A stretch of 64,000 nt of DNA from Micromonospora sp. HK10 (GTDB lineage: Bacteria; Actinomycetota; Actinomycetes; Mycobacteriales; Micromonosporaceae), in the NCBI RefSeq assembly GCF_000982955.1, contig NZ_KQ058881.1:40303-104302 (forward strand). The letters run 5' to 3'. Under the pieces are notes generated by a model. That model was given only the letters and a program-made list of their open reading frames with translations, did not search any database and was not told the origin of the DNA. Every line of letters begins with the position of its first letter. Position 1 is the first letter of the stretch. Shown here one piece after another: positions 26,428 through 34,535 of this stretch. Both the position numbers and the translations under genes were made by a program.

Positions 26428-27366
26428 TCAGGGCCAGGCCCACCAGTCCCGCTCCGGCAGCCGCACCCAGGCGTCGGGCGGGCCGGTCACCGCCCGCGGG
26501 TCGGTCAGCCGCAGCCCGGCGTACGCGCAGCTGTAGGCCTCCGCCCGGTGCCGGTAGAGGTAGGCGGCGAGCACCAGCTCCGGCGGGTCGCCCTCGCCGG
26601 CCCAACCACCGGGGTGCAGGTCCCAGCCCTCGATGGCGCCGTCCACGGCGATGCTGCCCTGGTTGCCGCTCTTCGGGTTGGCGTACAGGCCGTAGCAGCG
26701 GGTGCCCACCGAGACGAGCCCCAGCACGCCCGGCTGCTGTGGGGCGTAACCCCACGGCTGGGTGACCACGCAGCCGCCCGGCACGTCGGTGACCCCCACG
26801 ATGTCCAGCGTGGCCGCGCCGGTCGCCTCCGCCTCGGGCACCGGGGTCGCGTCGAGCCGGCGCACCACCTCCGCCGCGTCGAGCCCCGCCACGCAGGCCA
26901 GGCCGATGCCGTCGTACCAGATCTCGCCCAGCGCGGCGATCAGCCGGCGGGCCTCGGCCACGGCGTCGCGCTCGGCGTCGGTCAGTCCGGCGCCGGGCGG
27001 CGGCGGGCCGAACAGCTCCGGCTCCGGGCCGGCCAACGCCAGCCGCCCCGGCGACCAGCCGGACATCATCGGCAGCCACGGATCCGCGCCGGCCGCGGCC
27101 AGGGCGCGGGCGTTGTCGTGGCGGCTGTTGTCGACCGCCTGCCACAGCGCGGTCCGCCCGGCACGCAGGGCATCGACGTCGCGGACCCGGGCGGCCAGCA
27201 GCGCGATCACCTCCGGCGTGCCCGAGACGGCGGCCCGGTGCAGCGGCGTGTCGCTCCAGTCGAGCTCCGCGTCGGGGTCCGCGCCGGCCGCCAGCCGGTC
27301 CCGGATCTGCGTCGCGTCTGCCCAGGACCGGTAGCCGAGCCCGGTCCAGCCCTGTCCGTCCACCAT
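26428..27366 (-). CDS. Ankyrin-repeat protein with C-terminal actinobacterial domain
   Basis: A 312-residue protein. The first 110 residues contain two to three ankyrin repeats (DTPLHRAAVSGTPEVIALLAA, RTALWQAVDNSRHDNARALAAAGADP in pieces), preceded by GADPDAELDWS. The rest, beginning near EARRLIAALGEIWYDGIGLACVAG, is a separate domain with GGCVVTQPWGYAP and CYGLYANPKSGNQG, not assigned to a known function but seen in actinobacterial proteins. Protein-protein interaction is the usual ankyrin role. GGAGGCGACAG precedes ATG 27366. It lies downstream of the DUF4180 gene's opposite end without overlap. Confidence 0.7.
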   Translation of the reverse strand: MVDGQGWTGLGYRSWADATQIRDRLAAGADPDAELDWSDTPLHRAAVSGTPEVIALLAARVRDVDALRAGRTALWQAVDNSRHDNARALAAAGADPWLPMMSGWSPGRLALAGPEPELFGPPPPGAGLTDAERDAVAEARRLIAALGEIWYDGIGLACVAGLDAAEVVRRLDATPVPEAEATGAATLDIVGVTDVPGGCVVTQPWGYAPQQPGVLGLVSVGTRCYGLYANPKSGNQGSIAVDGAIEGWDLHPGGWAGEGDPPELVLAAYLYRHRAEAYSCAYAGLRLTDPRAVTGPPDAWVRLPERDWWAWP

Positions 27367-27423
27367 CTGTCGCCTCCCCGTGCGGTGGTGCGGACCGTAC
27401 CGCGCGGGGGTGACATCGTGGGG

Positions 27424-27792
27424 TCAGGCCCGGGCCCGCAGCCGCCCGTCGAGGGCGGCCAGATCCGGCACGAACCAGACGTGGTCGTGCCGGTTGGACT
27501 CCACGACCAGGGCCCGCAGCGCGGCGCTGGCCGCCAGGTGGGCGCTGATGTCGCCGACGACGACCAGCCGCAGCCGGTAGTTGACGAACTTCTGCATGAT
27601 CTCCCCGGCGAACCGGTTGCCGAGGGAGAAGAAGGCCGGATCCAGTCGCTCGGCGGGCACCGCGACCACCTCGGCGCCGGCGAAGGCCGCGCCGATCAGG
27701 TCCAGGGCGTCGCGTTCGGTGGTCAGCGGCGGGCCGGCCGGGTCGCAGACCAGCACCGGCACCCCGGCGCGCTCCTCGATCAGGTCAGGCAT
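27424..27792 (-). CDS. DUF4180 family protein
   Basis: A 122-residue protein; DALDLIGAAFAGAEVVAVPA, LDPAFFSLGNRFAGEIMQKFVNY and RLVVVGDIS are the conserved segments of DUF4180. The fold resembles a small alpha/beta domain of the STAS/anti-sigma-antagonist kind, function unknown. Its ATG (27792) overlaps the end of the upstream HTH gene by 8 bp, so translation is coupled and the two products probably act together. Confidence 0.8.
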   Translation of the reverse strand: MPDLIEERAGVPVLVCDPAGPPLTTERDALDLIGAAFAGAEVVAVPAERLDPAFFSLGNRFAGEIMQKFVNYRLRLVVVGDISAHLAASAALRALVVESNRHDHVWFVPDLAALDGRLRARA

Positions 27793-28231
27793 CGCGCACC
27801 GGCCCGGTGAGCAGGCCGCCGTCGCGCAGCACGACGTCGACCAGCCGCAGCAGGTCGGCGGTGGCGACGGCGTCGCCCAGGATCATGATCGTCATGCGGT
27901 GGCGCTCCTCGTCGTGGACGGTCTGCACACGTAGCGGGTGGGCGAGGTCGTGGCCGGTGTTGGCGGCGGCGTGCACCAGGGTGGTGATCCGGTCGATCGT
28001 GCGCCGGTCCACGCCGTCGACCCGCACGACGCTCGATACCTCCAGCGCGGCGGTCCCGGCCGGCGGTCCCGGCCGGCCGGTCAGCGCGTCGAGGTTGGCC
28101 CGGGCGATCCGGTACTGCTTGCCGATCCGCACCGCGCGGAGCCGGCCGGTACGGATGTAGCCGCGCACGGTGCGCACGTGCAGGCCGAGCAGCTCCGCCA
28201 CCTGCTCGACCGAGTACAGGTCATCACTCAT
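27785..28231 (-). CDS. Helix-turn-helix (excisionase/MerR-like) regulator
   Basis: A 148-residue protein. Residues 6-55 form an excisionase-type winged HTH: YSVEQVAELLGLHVRTVRGYI, RTGRLRAVRIGKQYRIARANL (given as two pieces). The C-terminal 75 residues (VVRVDGVDRRTIDRITTLVH, MTIMILGDAVATADLLRLVD) form a separate, probably dimerisation or ligand-binding domain. The gene is first in an overlapping pair with DUF4180. Upstream lies a direct/inverted repeat of TTCCCTATCC, placed to repress its own promoter. Ribosome site GGGAGCG precedes ATG 28231. Confidence 0.82.
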   Translation of the reverse strand: MSDDLYSVEQVAELLGLHVRTVRGYIRTGRLRAVRIGKQYRIARANLDALTGRPGPPAGTAALEVSSVVRVDGVDRRTIDRITTLVHAAANTGHDLAHPLRVQTVHDEERHRMTIMILGDAVATADLLRLVDVVLRDGGLLTGPVRDA

Positions 28232-28234
28232 CGC

Positions 28235-28268
28235 TCCCTATCGTAAGCAGGATAGGGAAGGATAGGGA
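28235..28268. promoter_or_regulatory. Repeated TTCCCTATCC operator of the HTH-DUF4180 pair
   Basis: TCCCTATC (28235-28242) and GATAGGGA (28251-28258) form an inverted repeat with 8-bp spacer; a second GATAGGGA follows at 28261-28268, so on the gene strand two tandem TTCCCTATCC copies precede an inverted half site that also supplies the ribosome site. The AT-rich composition is unlike the surroundings. Likely autoregulatory operator. Confidence 0.6.
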
Positions 28269-28330
28269 AATTAGTTCGGGTGATGCCGGCCGGTCACCGG
28301 CGGGCCACCCGCACCGGGCATACTGCCGGC

Positions 28331-29098
28331 GTGCAGCCCCGACACGGCTACCTCGACGCCCCGCCGCCGCTGGCCTTCGCCCACCGGGGCGGCGCGGCCG
28401 ACGGGGACGAGAACACCGCCGCCGCGTTCGCCCGGGCCATCGACCTCGGCTACCGGTACGTGGAGACCGACGTGCACGCCACCGCCGACGGGGTGGCGGT
28501 GATCTTCCACGATCCGACCCTGCGCCGGGTCACCGGCGAGCCCGGCCGCATCGCCGACCTGCGCTGGTCCGACCTCGCCTCGGTCCGCGTCGGCGGCGCC
28601 GCCGTCGTCCCCCGCCTGGACGAGGTCCTGGCCGCCTGGCCGGAGGTCCGGTTCAACGTCGACGTCAAGGCAGATGGCGGCGTCGAGCCGACCGTCGCCA
28701 CGATCAGCCGCACCGGCGCGGCCGACCGGGTGCTGCTCGCCTCGTTCAGCGACGCCCGGCTGACCCGGCTGCGCGCGCTGGCCGGCCCGAAGGTCGCCAC
28801 CAGCCTCGGCATGCGCGGGGTGGCCCGGATCCGGATGGCCAGCCTGCACGGGCGCTCCCTGCGGCTGCCCCCGTCCGTGGTGGCCGCCCAGGTGCCGCCC
28901 CGGTACGGGCGCATCCCGGTGGTGGACCGGCGGTTCGTCGCGTACTGCCACCGGTTGGGGTTGCAGGTGCACGTCTGGACGATCGACGAACCCGCCCAGA
29001 TGCACCACTTACTTGATCTTGGTGTGGATGGCATCATGACCGATCACGTCGGCGTGCTGCGCGACGTCTACCGCAGCCGCGGCCACTGGGCCGCCTGA
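28331..29098 (+). CDS. Glycerophosphodiester phosphodiesterase
   Basis: A 255-residue TIM-barrel enzyme hydrolysing glycerophosphodiesters to glycerol-3-phosphate and an alcohol. AFAHRGGAADGDENTAAAF contains the catalytic His-Arg and the Glu-Asn of the metal site, VETDVHATADGVAVIFHDPTL the ExD metal pair and second catalytic His; the end HVWTIDEPAQMHHLLDLGVDGIMTD (in pieces) is typical. There is no signal peptide, so it is cytoplasmic. GTG 28331 gives the natural length. The MFS gene follows after 15 bp and is likely cotranscribed. Confidence 0.92.
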   Translation: MQPRHGYLDAPPPLAFAHRGGAADGDENTAAAFARAIDLGYRYVETDVHATADGVAVIFHDPTLRRVTGEPGRIADLRWSDLASVRVGGAAVVPRLDEVLAAWPEVRFNVDVKADGGVEPTVATISRTGAADRVLLASFSDARLTRLRALAGPKVATSLGMRGVARIRMASLHGRSLRLPPSVVAAQVPPRYGRIPVVDRRFVAYCHRLGLQVHVWTIDEPAQMHHLLDLGVDGIMTDHVGVLRDVYRSRGHWAA

Positions 29099-29113
29099 GC
29101 CCCGAGGACCCTG

Positions 29114-30505
29114 ATGGCCGATACGGTCACCCCCGCCGTCGCCGAGCCCGCCCACCCGGGCAGCACCCGCCGCGAACGCACCGGCTGGTACCTCTACGAC
29201 TGGGCGAACTCCGCCTTCCAGACCACCGTCATCACGGTCTTCCTCGGGCCGTTCCTCACCACCGTGGCCGAGCTGGCCGCCGGCTGCGAACTCGGCGCGG
29301 ACAGCTGCGACGGGTCCGTGCACCCGCTGGGCATCCGGGTCGCCGCCGGCTCCTACTACCCGTACCTGATCTCGCTGTCGGTGTTCCTGACCGTGTTCGT
29401 GCTCCCGGTGGTCGGTGCGGTCGCCGACCGCTCGCGGCACAAGAAGCGACTGCTGGCCCTGGCCGCGTTCACCGGCGCGGCGGCCACCATCGGCTTCGTG
29501 TTCGTCACCGGCGAGCGCTACCTGCTCGGCGGCATGCTGTTCCTGATCGCCAACATCTCCTTCGGCGCGGCCGTCGTGGTCTACAACTCGTTCCTGCCAC
29601 AGCTGGGCGGCCCGGACGAACGCGACGCCATCTCCAGCCGCGGCTGGGCCATCGGCTACCTCGGCGGTGGCCTGCTGCTCGCGCTGAACCTGGTGGCGGT
29701 CACGCTGCTCAGCGAGGAGGGCAACGACCAGCGCACCCTGGACCTGGCCCGCTGGTCGATCGTGTCGGCCGGGGTGTGGTGGGCGGCGTTCACCCTGTTG
29801 CCGCTGCGCTGGCTGCGCGAGCACCCCACCGCCGCGGCGCTGCGCGGCGGCGGCAACGTGCTCACCGACGGGTTCCGCCAGCTCGGCCGCACCCTGCGGG
29901 AGATCAAGGCGTACCCGCTGACGCTGTTCTTCCTGCTCGCCTTCCTGGTCTTCAACGACGGCATCCAGACCGTCATCACCCTGGCCAGCCAGTACGGCAC
30001 CGAGGAGCTGCGGCTGGAGCAGAGCACCCTGATCGTGACGATCCTGCTGGTGCAGTTCCTGGCCTTCGGCGGCGCGCTCGCCCTGGGCGCGCTGGCCCGG
30101 CGCATCGGCGCCTGGAAGACGGTGCTGCTGTCGCTGGTGCTCTGGACGCTGGTGATCATCGCGGCGTTCCGGCTGCCCGCCGAGGCGCCGGTGCCGTTCA
30201 TGATCCTCGGCGGCTGCATCGGCCTGGTGCTCGGCGGCAGCCAGGCGCTGAGCCGGTCGCTGTTCAGCCAGCTCATCCCCACCGGCAAGGAGGGCGAGTA
30301 CTACGGCTTCTACGAGATCAGCGACAAGGGCACCAGCTGGCTCGGGCCGCTCGCCTTCGGCCTGGTGTTCCAGCTCACCTCCTCCTACCGGGTGGGCCTG
30401 GTCTCCCTGCTGATCTTCTTCGTGGTCGGGTTCGCGCTGCTGGCGGCCGTGCCGATCCGCCGGGCCATCATCGCGGCCGGCAACACCCCGCCCCGGGTGC
30501 TGTAG
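29114..30505 (+). CDS. MFS transporter, UMF1 (Atg22-like) family
   Basis: A 463-residue carrier with about twelve membrane segments. RTGWYLYDWANSAFQTTVITV at the N terminus and the CELGADSCDGSVHPLGI loop are characteristic of the UMF1/Atg22-like group, as is GYYGFYEISDKGTSWLGPL (observed EYYGFYEISDKGTSWLGPL) near helix 11. Substrate is not established in bacteria; fungal Atg22 exports amino acids from the vacuole. GAGGA lies 8 bases before ATG 29114. It is 15 bp downstream of the GDPD gene. Confidence 0.85.
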   Translation: MADTVTPAVAEPAHPGSTRRERTGWYLYDWANSAFQTTVITVFLGPFLTTVAELAAGCELGADSCDGSVHPLGIRVAAGSYYPYLISLSVFLTVFVLPVVGAVADRSRHKKRLLALAAFTGAAATIGFVFVTGERYLLGGMLFLIANISFGAAVVVYNSFLPQLGGPDERDAISSRGWAIGYLGGGLLLALNLVAVTLLSEEGNDQRTLDLARWSIVSAGVWWAAFTLLPLRWLREHPTAAALRGGGNVLTDGFRQLGRTLREIKAYPLTLFFLLAFLVFNDGIQTVITLASQYGTEELRLEQSTLIVTILLVQFLAFGGALALGALARRIGAWKTVLLSLVLWTLVIIAAFRLPAEAPVPFMILGGCIGLVLGGSQALSRSLFSQLIPTGKEGEYYGFYEISDKGTSWLGPLAFGLVFQLTSSYRVGLVSLLIFFVVGFALLAAVPIRRAIIAAGNTPPRVL

Positions 30506-30559
30506 CCGGCCGCCGCGCCAGCAAGATCCTCTCGCGTCGATCGGCTAGGCTGCCCCGAC

Positions 30560-31273
30560 GTGACCGACGACGCCGCCCCGATCTGCCTGGCCCGGCCCCT
30601 GCCCCGTCCCGGCGACGACCGTGCCGGCGGCTGCGCCGCCGCGCGCGGCGTGCACGGGCGCCCGCTGCACGCCGCCGCGTTGAAGTTCTTCTGGGGGCCG
30701 ATGGACTGCGGCAAGTCCACCATGGCCCTGCAGATGAACTACAACCACGCCCGGCAGGGCCGCCGAGGGCTGGTCACCACCCGCATCGACCGCTCGCTGG
30801 GCCCGCAGGTCACCACCCGCATCGGGCTGGCCCACTCGGCCATCGAGGTCACCGACGAGCTGGACCTGCGCGACCTGGTCCGCGACGGCCTCGCCGACGG
30901 GGTACGCGTGGACTACCTGATCTGCGACGAGGCGTCCTTCTACAACCTGGAGCACATCGAGCAGATGGCCGAACTGGTCGACGAGTACGACGTCGACGTG
31001 TACGCGTTCGGCCTGGCCACCGACTTCCGGTCCTGCCTGTTCCCGGCCGCGCAGCGGCTGTTCGAACTCGCCGACGCGGTGGCCCGCATCCAGGTCGAGG
31101 TGCTCTGCTGGTGCGGCCGGGAAGGGCTGCTCAACGCCCGGGTCGTCGACGGGCGGGTGGTGCGCGAGGGCGAGCAGGTGGTCATCGGCGACACGGTCGA
31201 CAGCGCCGACGTGCGCTACCAGGTGCTCTGTCGCCGGCACTACCGCTCCGGCGACCTGGGCCCGCGCGGCTGA
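30560..31273 (+). CDS. tdk: Thymidine kinase (type II)
   Basis: A cytoplasmic kinase making dTMP from thymidine for nucleotide salvage. The P-loop is FWGPMDCGKST (residues 46-54), the catalytic carboxylate Glu124 lies in ICDEASFYN, and the Zn site is represented by LCWCG and LCRRH near the C terminus. Most relatives have DEAQF; here Gln is replaced by Ser126. The protein as given has about 40 extra residues before the usual start; GTG 30650 would give a more standard N terminus, but neither start has a good ribosome site. It could be a divergent TK-like kinase. Confidence 0.82.
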   Translation: MTDDAAPICLARPLPRPGDDRAGGCAAARGVHGRPLHAAALKFFWGPMDCGKSTMALQMNYNHARQGRRGLVTTRIDRSLGPQVTTRIGLAHSAIEVTDELDLRDLVRDGLADGVRVDYLICDEASFYNLEHIEQMAELVDEYDVDVYAFGLATDFRSCLFPAAQRLFELADAVARIQVEVLCWCGREGLLNARVVDGRVVREGEQVVIGDTVDSADVRYQVLCRRHYRSGDLGPRG

Positions 31274-31289
31274 ACCCCCGGCCCGGGCC

Positions 31290-31748
31290 TCAGAACGGAT
31301 CCCCGCAGACCCGCCACCTGCCGTCCTCCTGCACCACCGGCAGCTCCCGCTGCTCGCTGGCGCCGCCCTCGCGGGTCAGCCGCACGGTGACCGTGCCGCG
31401 TGGGCGCCCGCCCCGGGTGGCGACCGACACGTCGACGATCTCGTAGCCGCTGACCTGCGGCGGGGTGCGTACCCAGCTGGCGAAGCCGACCTGGCTCCAC
31501 CGGCCGCGCGCGTCCCGGCACAACTTCTCGTACGCCTGGTCGGGGTCGCCGGCGACCACCTGCTGGAAGAACACGTCCGCGGTCTCCCGTACCGGGCCGT
31601 TGGCCTGCAGCACCACCTGCACGTTCCACAGCCCGAGGCCGGCCACCCCGACCAGGCAGGTGCCCAGCCCCAGGCCGGCGACCAGCACACCGCCGCGTAC
31701 CGGCCGGCGTCGCCGGGCCGGCCGGTGGTACGCCCGCTCCCTGCCCAT
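31290..31748 (-). CDS. Membrane-anchored protein with NTF2/DUF4878-like extracytoplasmic domain
   Basis: A 152-residue protein: basic cytoplasmic N terminus (HRPARRRRPVRGG), one transmembrane helix (VLVAGLGLGTCLVGVAGLGL, about residues 20-40), then an external domain with ETADVFFQQVVAGDPDQAYEKL and REGGASEQRELPVVQEDGRW. This layout resembles the DUF4878/lumazine-binding-like domains of secreted proteins with an NTF2 fold. Function unknown. The gene converges with tdk, whose stop is 17 bp away. Confidence 0.65.
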   Translation of the reverse strand: MGRERAYHRPARRRRPVRGGVLVAGLGLGTCLVGVAGLGLWNVQVVLQANGPVRETADVFFQQVVAGDPDQAYEKLCRDARGRWSQVGFASWVRTPPQVSGYEIVDVSVATRGGRPRGTVTVRLTREGGASEQRELPVVQEDGRWRVCGDPF

Positions 31749-31801
31749 CACCTGTAGACGGTAGAGACCGGGACCGGGTGGGCGCAGGAACTTGTGCCCC
31801 T

Positions 31802-31828
31802 GGTACCTGCCACAGGATGTCAGGTACC
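31802..31828. promoter_or_regulatory. Inverted repeat upstream of the VOC gene
   Basis: Perfect 8-bp arms GGTACCTG and CAGGTACC with 11-bp spacer, 18 bp upstream of ATG 31847 and in the divergent gap with the membrane protein gene. The centre-to-centre distance is 19 bp, suitable for a regulator dimer. It shares AGGTACC with the palindrome at 33177-33186. Confidence 0.45.
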
Positions 31829-31846
31829 GGCGGCAGGATGGGCGGC

Positions 31847-32218
31847 ATGACAGTGCACGCCGACCTCGCGATGGTCAGTCTCGACAGCTCCGACCCCGCG
31901 GCCCACGCCGCCTTCTACTCCCGCGCCCTGGGCTGGGAGGTCACCCACAGCCAGGCCGAGTACGCGATGATCACCAAGGACGGGACCTCGATCGGCTTCG
32001 GCCTGGTGCCCGGGTACGCGCCGCCGGCCTGGCCGGACGAGGCCGCCGGCAAGCGTTACCACCTCGACTTACACGTCGACGACGTGACGGTCGCGGAGAA
32101 GGAGTTCCTGGCCGCCGGCGCGACGAAGCCGGAGTTCCAGCCAGGCGGCGAGCGGTGGACCGTGCTGCTCGACCCGATCGGCCAGCCGTTCTGCCTCTGC
32201 CCCCGTCCGCAGGGCTGA
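31847..32218 (+). CDS. VOC-family protein
   Basis: A 123-residue glyoxalase/bleomycin-resistance-fold protein: DLAMVSLDSSDPAAHAAFYS with ALGWEV (first module), RYHLDLHVDDVTVAEKEFLAAGA with LLDPIGQPFCLCP (second). His in HLDLHV could be a metal ligand, but the set is incomplete, so substrate and catalysis are open. The GGCGGC before ATG 31847 is a weak ribosome site. Preceded by an inverted repeat and followed by a strong hairpin. Confidence 0.82.
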   Translation: MTVHADLAMVSLDSSDPAAHAAFYSRALGWEVTHSQAEYAMITKDGTSIGFGLVPGYAPPAWPDEAAGKRYHLDLHVDDVTVAEKEFLAAGATKPEFQPGGERWTVLLDPIGQPFCLCPRPQG

Positions 32219-32224
32219 CCGTTG

Positions 32225-32264
32225 GCCGGGCACGCCGAGCGATTCCACGCCCGGCGTGCCCGGC
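32225..32264. terminator. Bidirectional hairpin, 13-bp perfect stem
   Basis: GCCGGGCACGCCG and its complement flank a 14-nt loop, 6 bp after the VOC stop and 25 bp before the stop of the convergent NmrA-like gene. No T tract. Confidence 0.7.
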
Positions 32265-32289
32265 ATCGGTCGGACCGGCGCACGCCCGG

Positions 32290-33117
32290 TCAGCGGAAGG
32301 CCGCCACGTTCTCCGCCGCCCAGCCCGCGAAGGTCCGCGCCGGGCGGCCCAGCACCCGCTCGACGTCGGGGCTGACCCGCTGCTCGGCCGGCACCGGGGT
32401 GCCCAGAATGCCGAGGGTCGCCGTCACGACCGGCTCGGGCATGAAGCGCAGCAACTCCGCCCGCGCCTGCTCCGGGCTCTGCTCGACGAACCGCACCGGT
32501 TCGCCGAGCGCGTCCGCTATCGCCCCGACCTGCTGCCGGGGCGTGACCGGCTGCGGGCCGGTCAGCTCGTACGTGGCACCGCTGTGGTCGCCCTCGCGCA
32601 GCAGGCGGGCCGCCACCTCGGCGATGTCGGTCGGGTCGACCGTCGGCAGCGCCACCCGGCCGAACGGCGCGTGCACCACGCGCTGGGCCCGCACGCCGGG
32701 AGCCCAGGCCAGCGCGTTGGAGTGGAAGCCGGACGGCCTCAGCAGCGTCCAGGCCAGTCCGCTGGCCCGGACCGCGTCCTCCAGCTCCGAGGGGTGTCGC
32801 CGGGTGGCAACGCCCTGGGAGGAGAGCAGGACCACCCGGCGTACGCCGGCGTTGCGGGCGGTGCCGAGGATGGCGCCCGGGTCGGCCCCGCCGGTCAGCA
32901 GTTCCCCGGTGAGCAGGAGAAACAACGCGTCCGCGCCGTCCAGCGCCGCCTTGAGCCCGTCCGGTTCGGCCAGGTCGGCCGGCACCGCCCGCACCCCGGC
33001 CGGCAGGTCCCCTGCCGTGACCCGCCGGGACACCGCCGTCACCGGCGCACCGGTGGTGGCCAGGGCCCGCACCAGGGGCCGGCCGACGTTGCCCGTCGCT
33101 CCCGTAACCACGATCAT
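32290..33117 (-). CDS. NmrA-like NAD(P)-binding oxidoreductase
   Basis: A 275-residue atypical SDR. MIVVTGATGNVGRPLVRAL holds the GxxGxxG cofactor motif of NmrA/HSCARG/azoreductase-like proteins, followed by GVRRVVLLSSQGV and WTLLRPSGFHSNAL. The classical Tyr-x-x-x-Lys is absent, as is usual in this group, which often senses redox state or reduces quinones. GAGGAGCGGATC precedes ATG 33117. It is divergent from a HxlR regulator across 79 bp with a palindrome, a typical regulator/oxidoreductase pair. Confidence 0.87.
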   Translation of the reverse strand: MIVVTGATGNVGRPLVRALATTGAPVTAVSRRVTAGDLPAGVRAVPADLAEPDGLKAALDGADALFLLLTGELLTGGADPGAILGTARNAGVRRVVLLSSQGVATRRHPSELEDAVRASGLAWTLLRPSGFHSNALAWAPGVRAQRVVHAPFGRVALPTVDPTDIAEVAARLLREGDHSGATYELTGPQPVTPRQQVGAIADALGEPVRFVEQSPEQARAELLRFMPEPVVTATLGILGTPVPAEQRVSPDVERVLGRPARTFAGWAAENVAAFR

Positions 33118-33176
33118 GATCCGCTCCTCTCCCTGCCCTCCGTGGGCACGTGGTCACGTTAGTTGCCGGCATATAG

Positions 33177-33186
33177 TAGGTACCTA
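33177..33186. promoter_or_regulatory. HxlR-type operator candidate
   Basis: TAGGTACCTA, a 10-bp perfect palindrome in the divergent NmrA/HxlR gap, directly adjoins AGAGGAAAG, the ribosome site of the HxlR gene, and sits in an AT-rich patch (CATATAGTAGG). Position fits an autoregulatory operator. Confidence 0.45.
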
Positions 33187-33196
33187 GAGGAAAGTA

Positions 33197-33622
33197 ATGG
33201 CCGGGGAGGCGATGGTGACCAGCGACACCGTTCCCGCGCACGGGCGGGCGGTAGATCCGGGACAGGCCTGCCCGATCGCACCCGTGGTGGACATCGTGTT
33301 CAGCCGCTGGACCACACCCATCCTGTGGGCGCTGCACGAGTACGGCCGGCAGCGTTTCGTCGAGCTGGAGCGCCGCCTGGCCAGCATCACCCCCAAGGTC
33401 CTCACCCAGCGACTGCGCCAACTGGAACGCGACGGCCTGGTGGTGCGCACGTACCACCCGGAGGTCCCGCCCCGGGTCGAGTACGAGATCAGCGAGCTGG
33501 GCCGCAGCCTGGCGCCGCTGTTCGCCACGCTGGCCGACTGGTCCGCCGCCAATCTCGCCCGGGTCGGCGCGGCCCGGATCGCCTACGACGCCCAGCCCCG
33601 GCCCGGTCGCCGCCGCGGCTGA
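33197..33622 (+). CDS. HxlR-family winged-helix regulator
   Basis: A 141-residue regulator. The HxlR core is ACPIAPVVDIVFSRWTTPIL (the Cys-Pro near the start is the usual redox/ligand-responsive position), LERRLASITPKVLTQRLRQLE (recognition helix) and GLVVRTYHPEVPPRVEYEIS (wing). ATG 33197 has AGAGGAAAG 6 bases upstream. It probably represses the divergent NmrA-like gene and itself, responding to electrophiles or quinones as relatives do; the signal is inferred from family. Confidence 0.9.
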   Translation: MAGEAMVTSDTVPAHGRAVDPGQACPIAPVVDIVFSRWTTPILWALHEYGRQRFVELERRLASITPKVLTQRLRQLERDGLVVRTYHPEVPPRVEYEISELGRSLAPLFATLADWSAANLARVGAARIAYDAQPRPGRRRG

Positions 33623-33658
33623 CCCGGCCGCGCACCGCAGCCACCAGCAGGCGCCCGC

Positions 33659-34504
33659 TCAGCGCAGCGGCCCGCGGGCGACCGCCGCGCGCATCGCCGC
33701 GGGGTCGCCGGCCGGGACGAACTCCAGCCACCAGGTCGCCCCGGCCGCCGCCAGCTCCCCCAGGTACCTGCGTTCGGCGCGCTCGTCCGGCCGGCGGCGC
33801 CGGCCGCCGATCGCCACGTCGAACGGCTGACCGTCGGCACGGGTGGCCGGCAGCGCGGCCACCAGGTCGTGCACCTCCTCGGGGGCGAAGTCTGCCCAGT
33901 CGCCGGTGTCGGTGAGCTTGTACGGCACGATCCCGTCGGCGCGGGCGGCCCGCCGCAGCACCGCCTTCGCCTGGGTGCTGCCACCGACCCAGACCGGCAC
34001 CCTCGGCGACCGCACCGGCGCCGGCCGCAGCGTCGCGCCGTCGACCCGGTAGTGGACGCCCCGGTGCTGGACACGTTCGCCGCCGAGCAGCCCGACCAGC
34101 AGGTCGAGGCCCTCGTCCAGCATCGCCGCCCGAATCTTCAGGTCGGTCGGCTCGCCGAACGCGGTGAGGCCCCGGTCCTTCGGGTCGCCGACGCCGACCG
34201 CGACGGTGGCCCGGCCGCCGGAGAGGTGGTCGAGGGTGAGCACCTCCCGGGCCAGCTTCGCCGGCCGCCGGCGGGGCAACGCGGTCACCGTGGTGCCCAG
34301 CCGGAGCCGCCGGGTGCGGCCGGCGATCGCGGCGAGCAGCAACCACGGGTCGTACGTCGGCGGATCCTCGCCCTCGTAGTAGATCAGATAGTCCTCGAAG
34401 AACAGCCCGTCCCAGCCGGCCCGGTCCGCCAGCTCGCCCAGCTCGACCAGGAGGGCGGCGGTCATCGCCGGGCCGCCGCAGCAGATCTCCAGTCCGTGTC
34501 GCAT
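33659..34504 (-). CDS. LLM-class flavin-dependent oxidoreductase
   Basis: A 281-residue luciferase-like TIM-barrel protein using F420 or FMN. LELGELADRAGWDGLFFEDY-type opening (observed LVELGELADRAGWDGLFFED in pieces), RLRLGTTVTALPRRRPAKLARE, LSGGRATVAVGVGDPKD and PVWVGGSTQAKAVLRRAAR are the family landmarks. In actinobacteria such proteins are often F420-dependent reductases; substrate unknown. ATG 34504 is preferred over the adjacent GTG. It converges with the HxlR gene (36-bp gap) and lies 31 bp downstream of the recombinase gene's far end. Confidence 0.85.
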   Translation of the reverse strand: MRHGLEICCGGPAMTAALLVELGELADRAGWDGLFFEDYLIYYEGEDPPTYDPWLLLAAIAGRTRRLRLGTTVTALPRRRPAKLAREVLTLDHLSGGRATVAVGVGDPKDRGLTAFGEPTDLKIRAAMLDEGLDLLVGLLGGERVQHRGVHYRVDGATLRPAPVRSPRVPVWVGGSTQAKAVLRRAARADGIVPYKLTDTGDWADFAPEEVHDLVAALPATRADGQPFDVAIGGRRRRPDERAERRYLGELAAAGATWWLEFVPAGDPAAMRAAVARGPLR

Positions 34505-34535
34505 CACCGCACGCTAGGACGGGCGTCCGACACGA

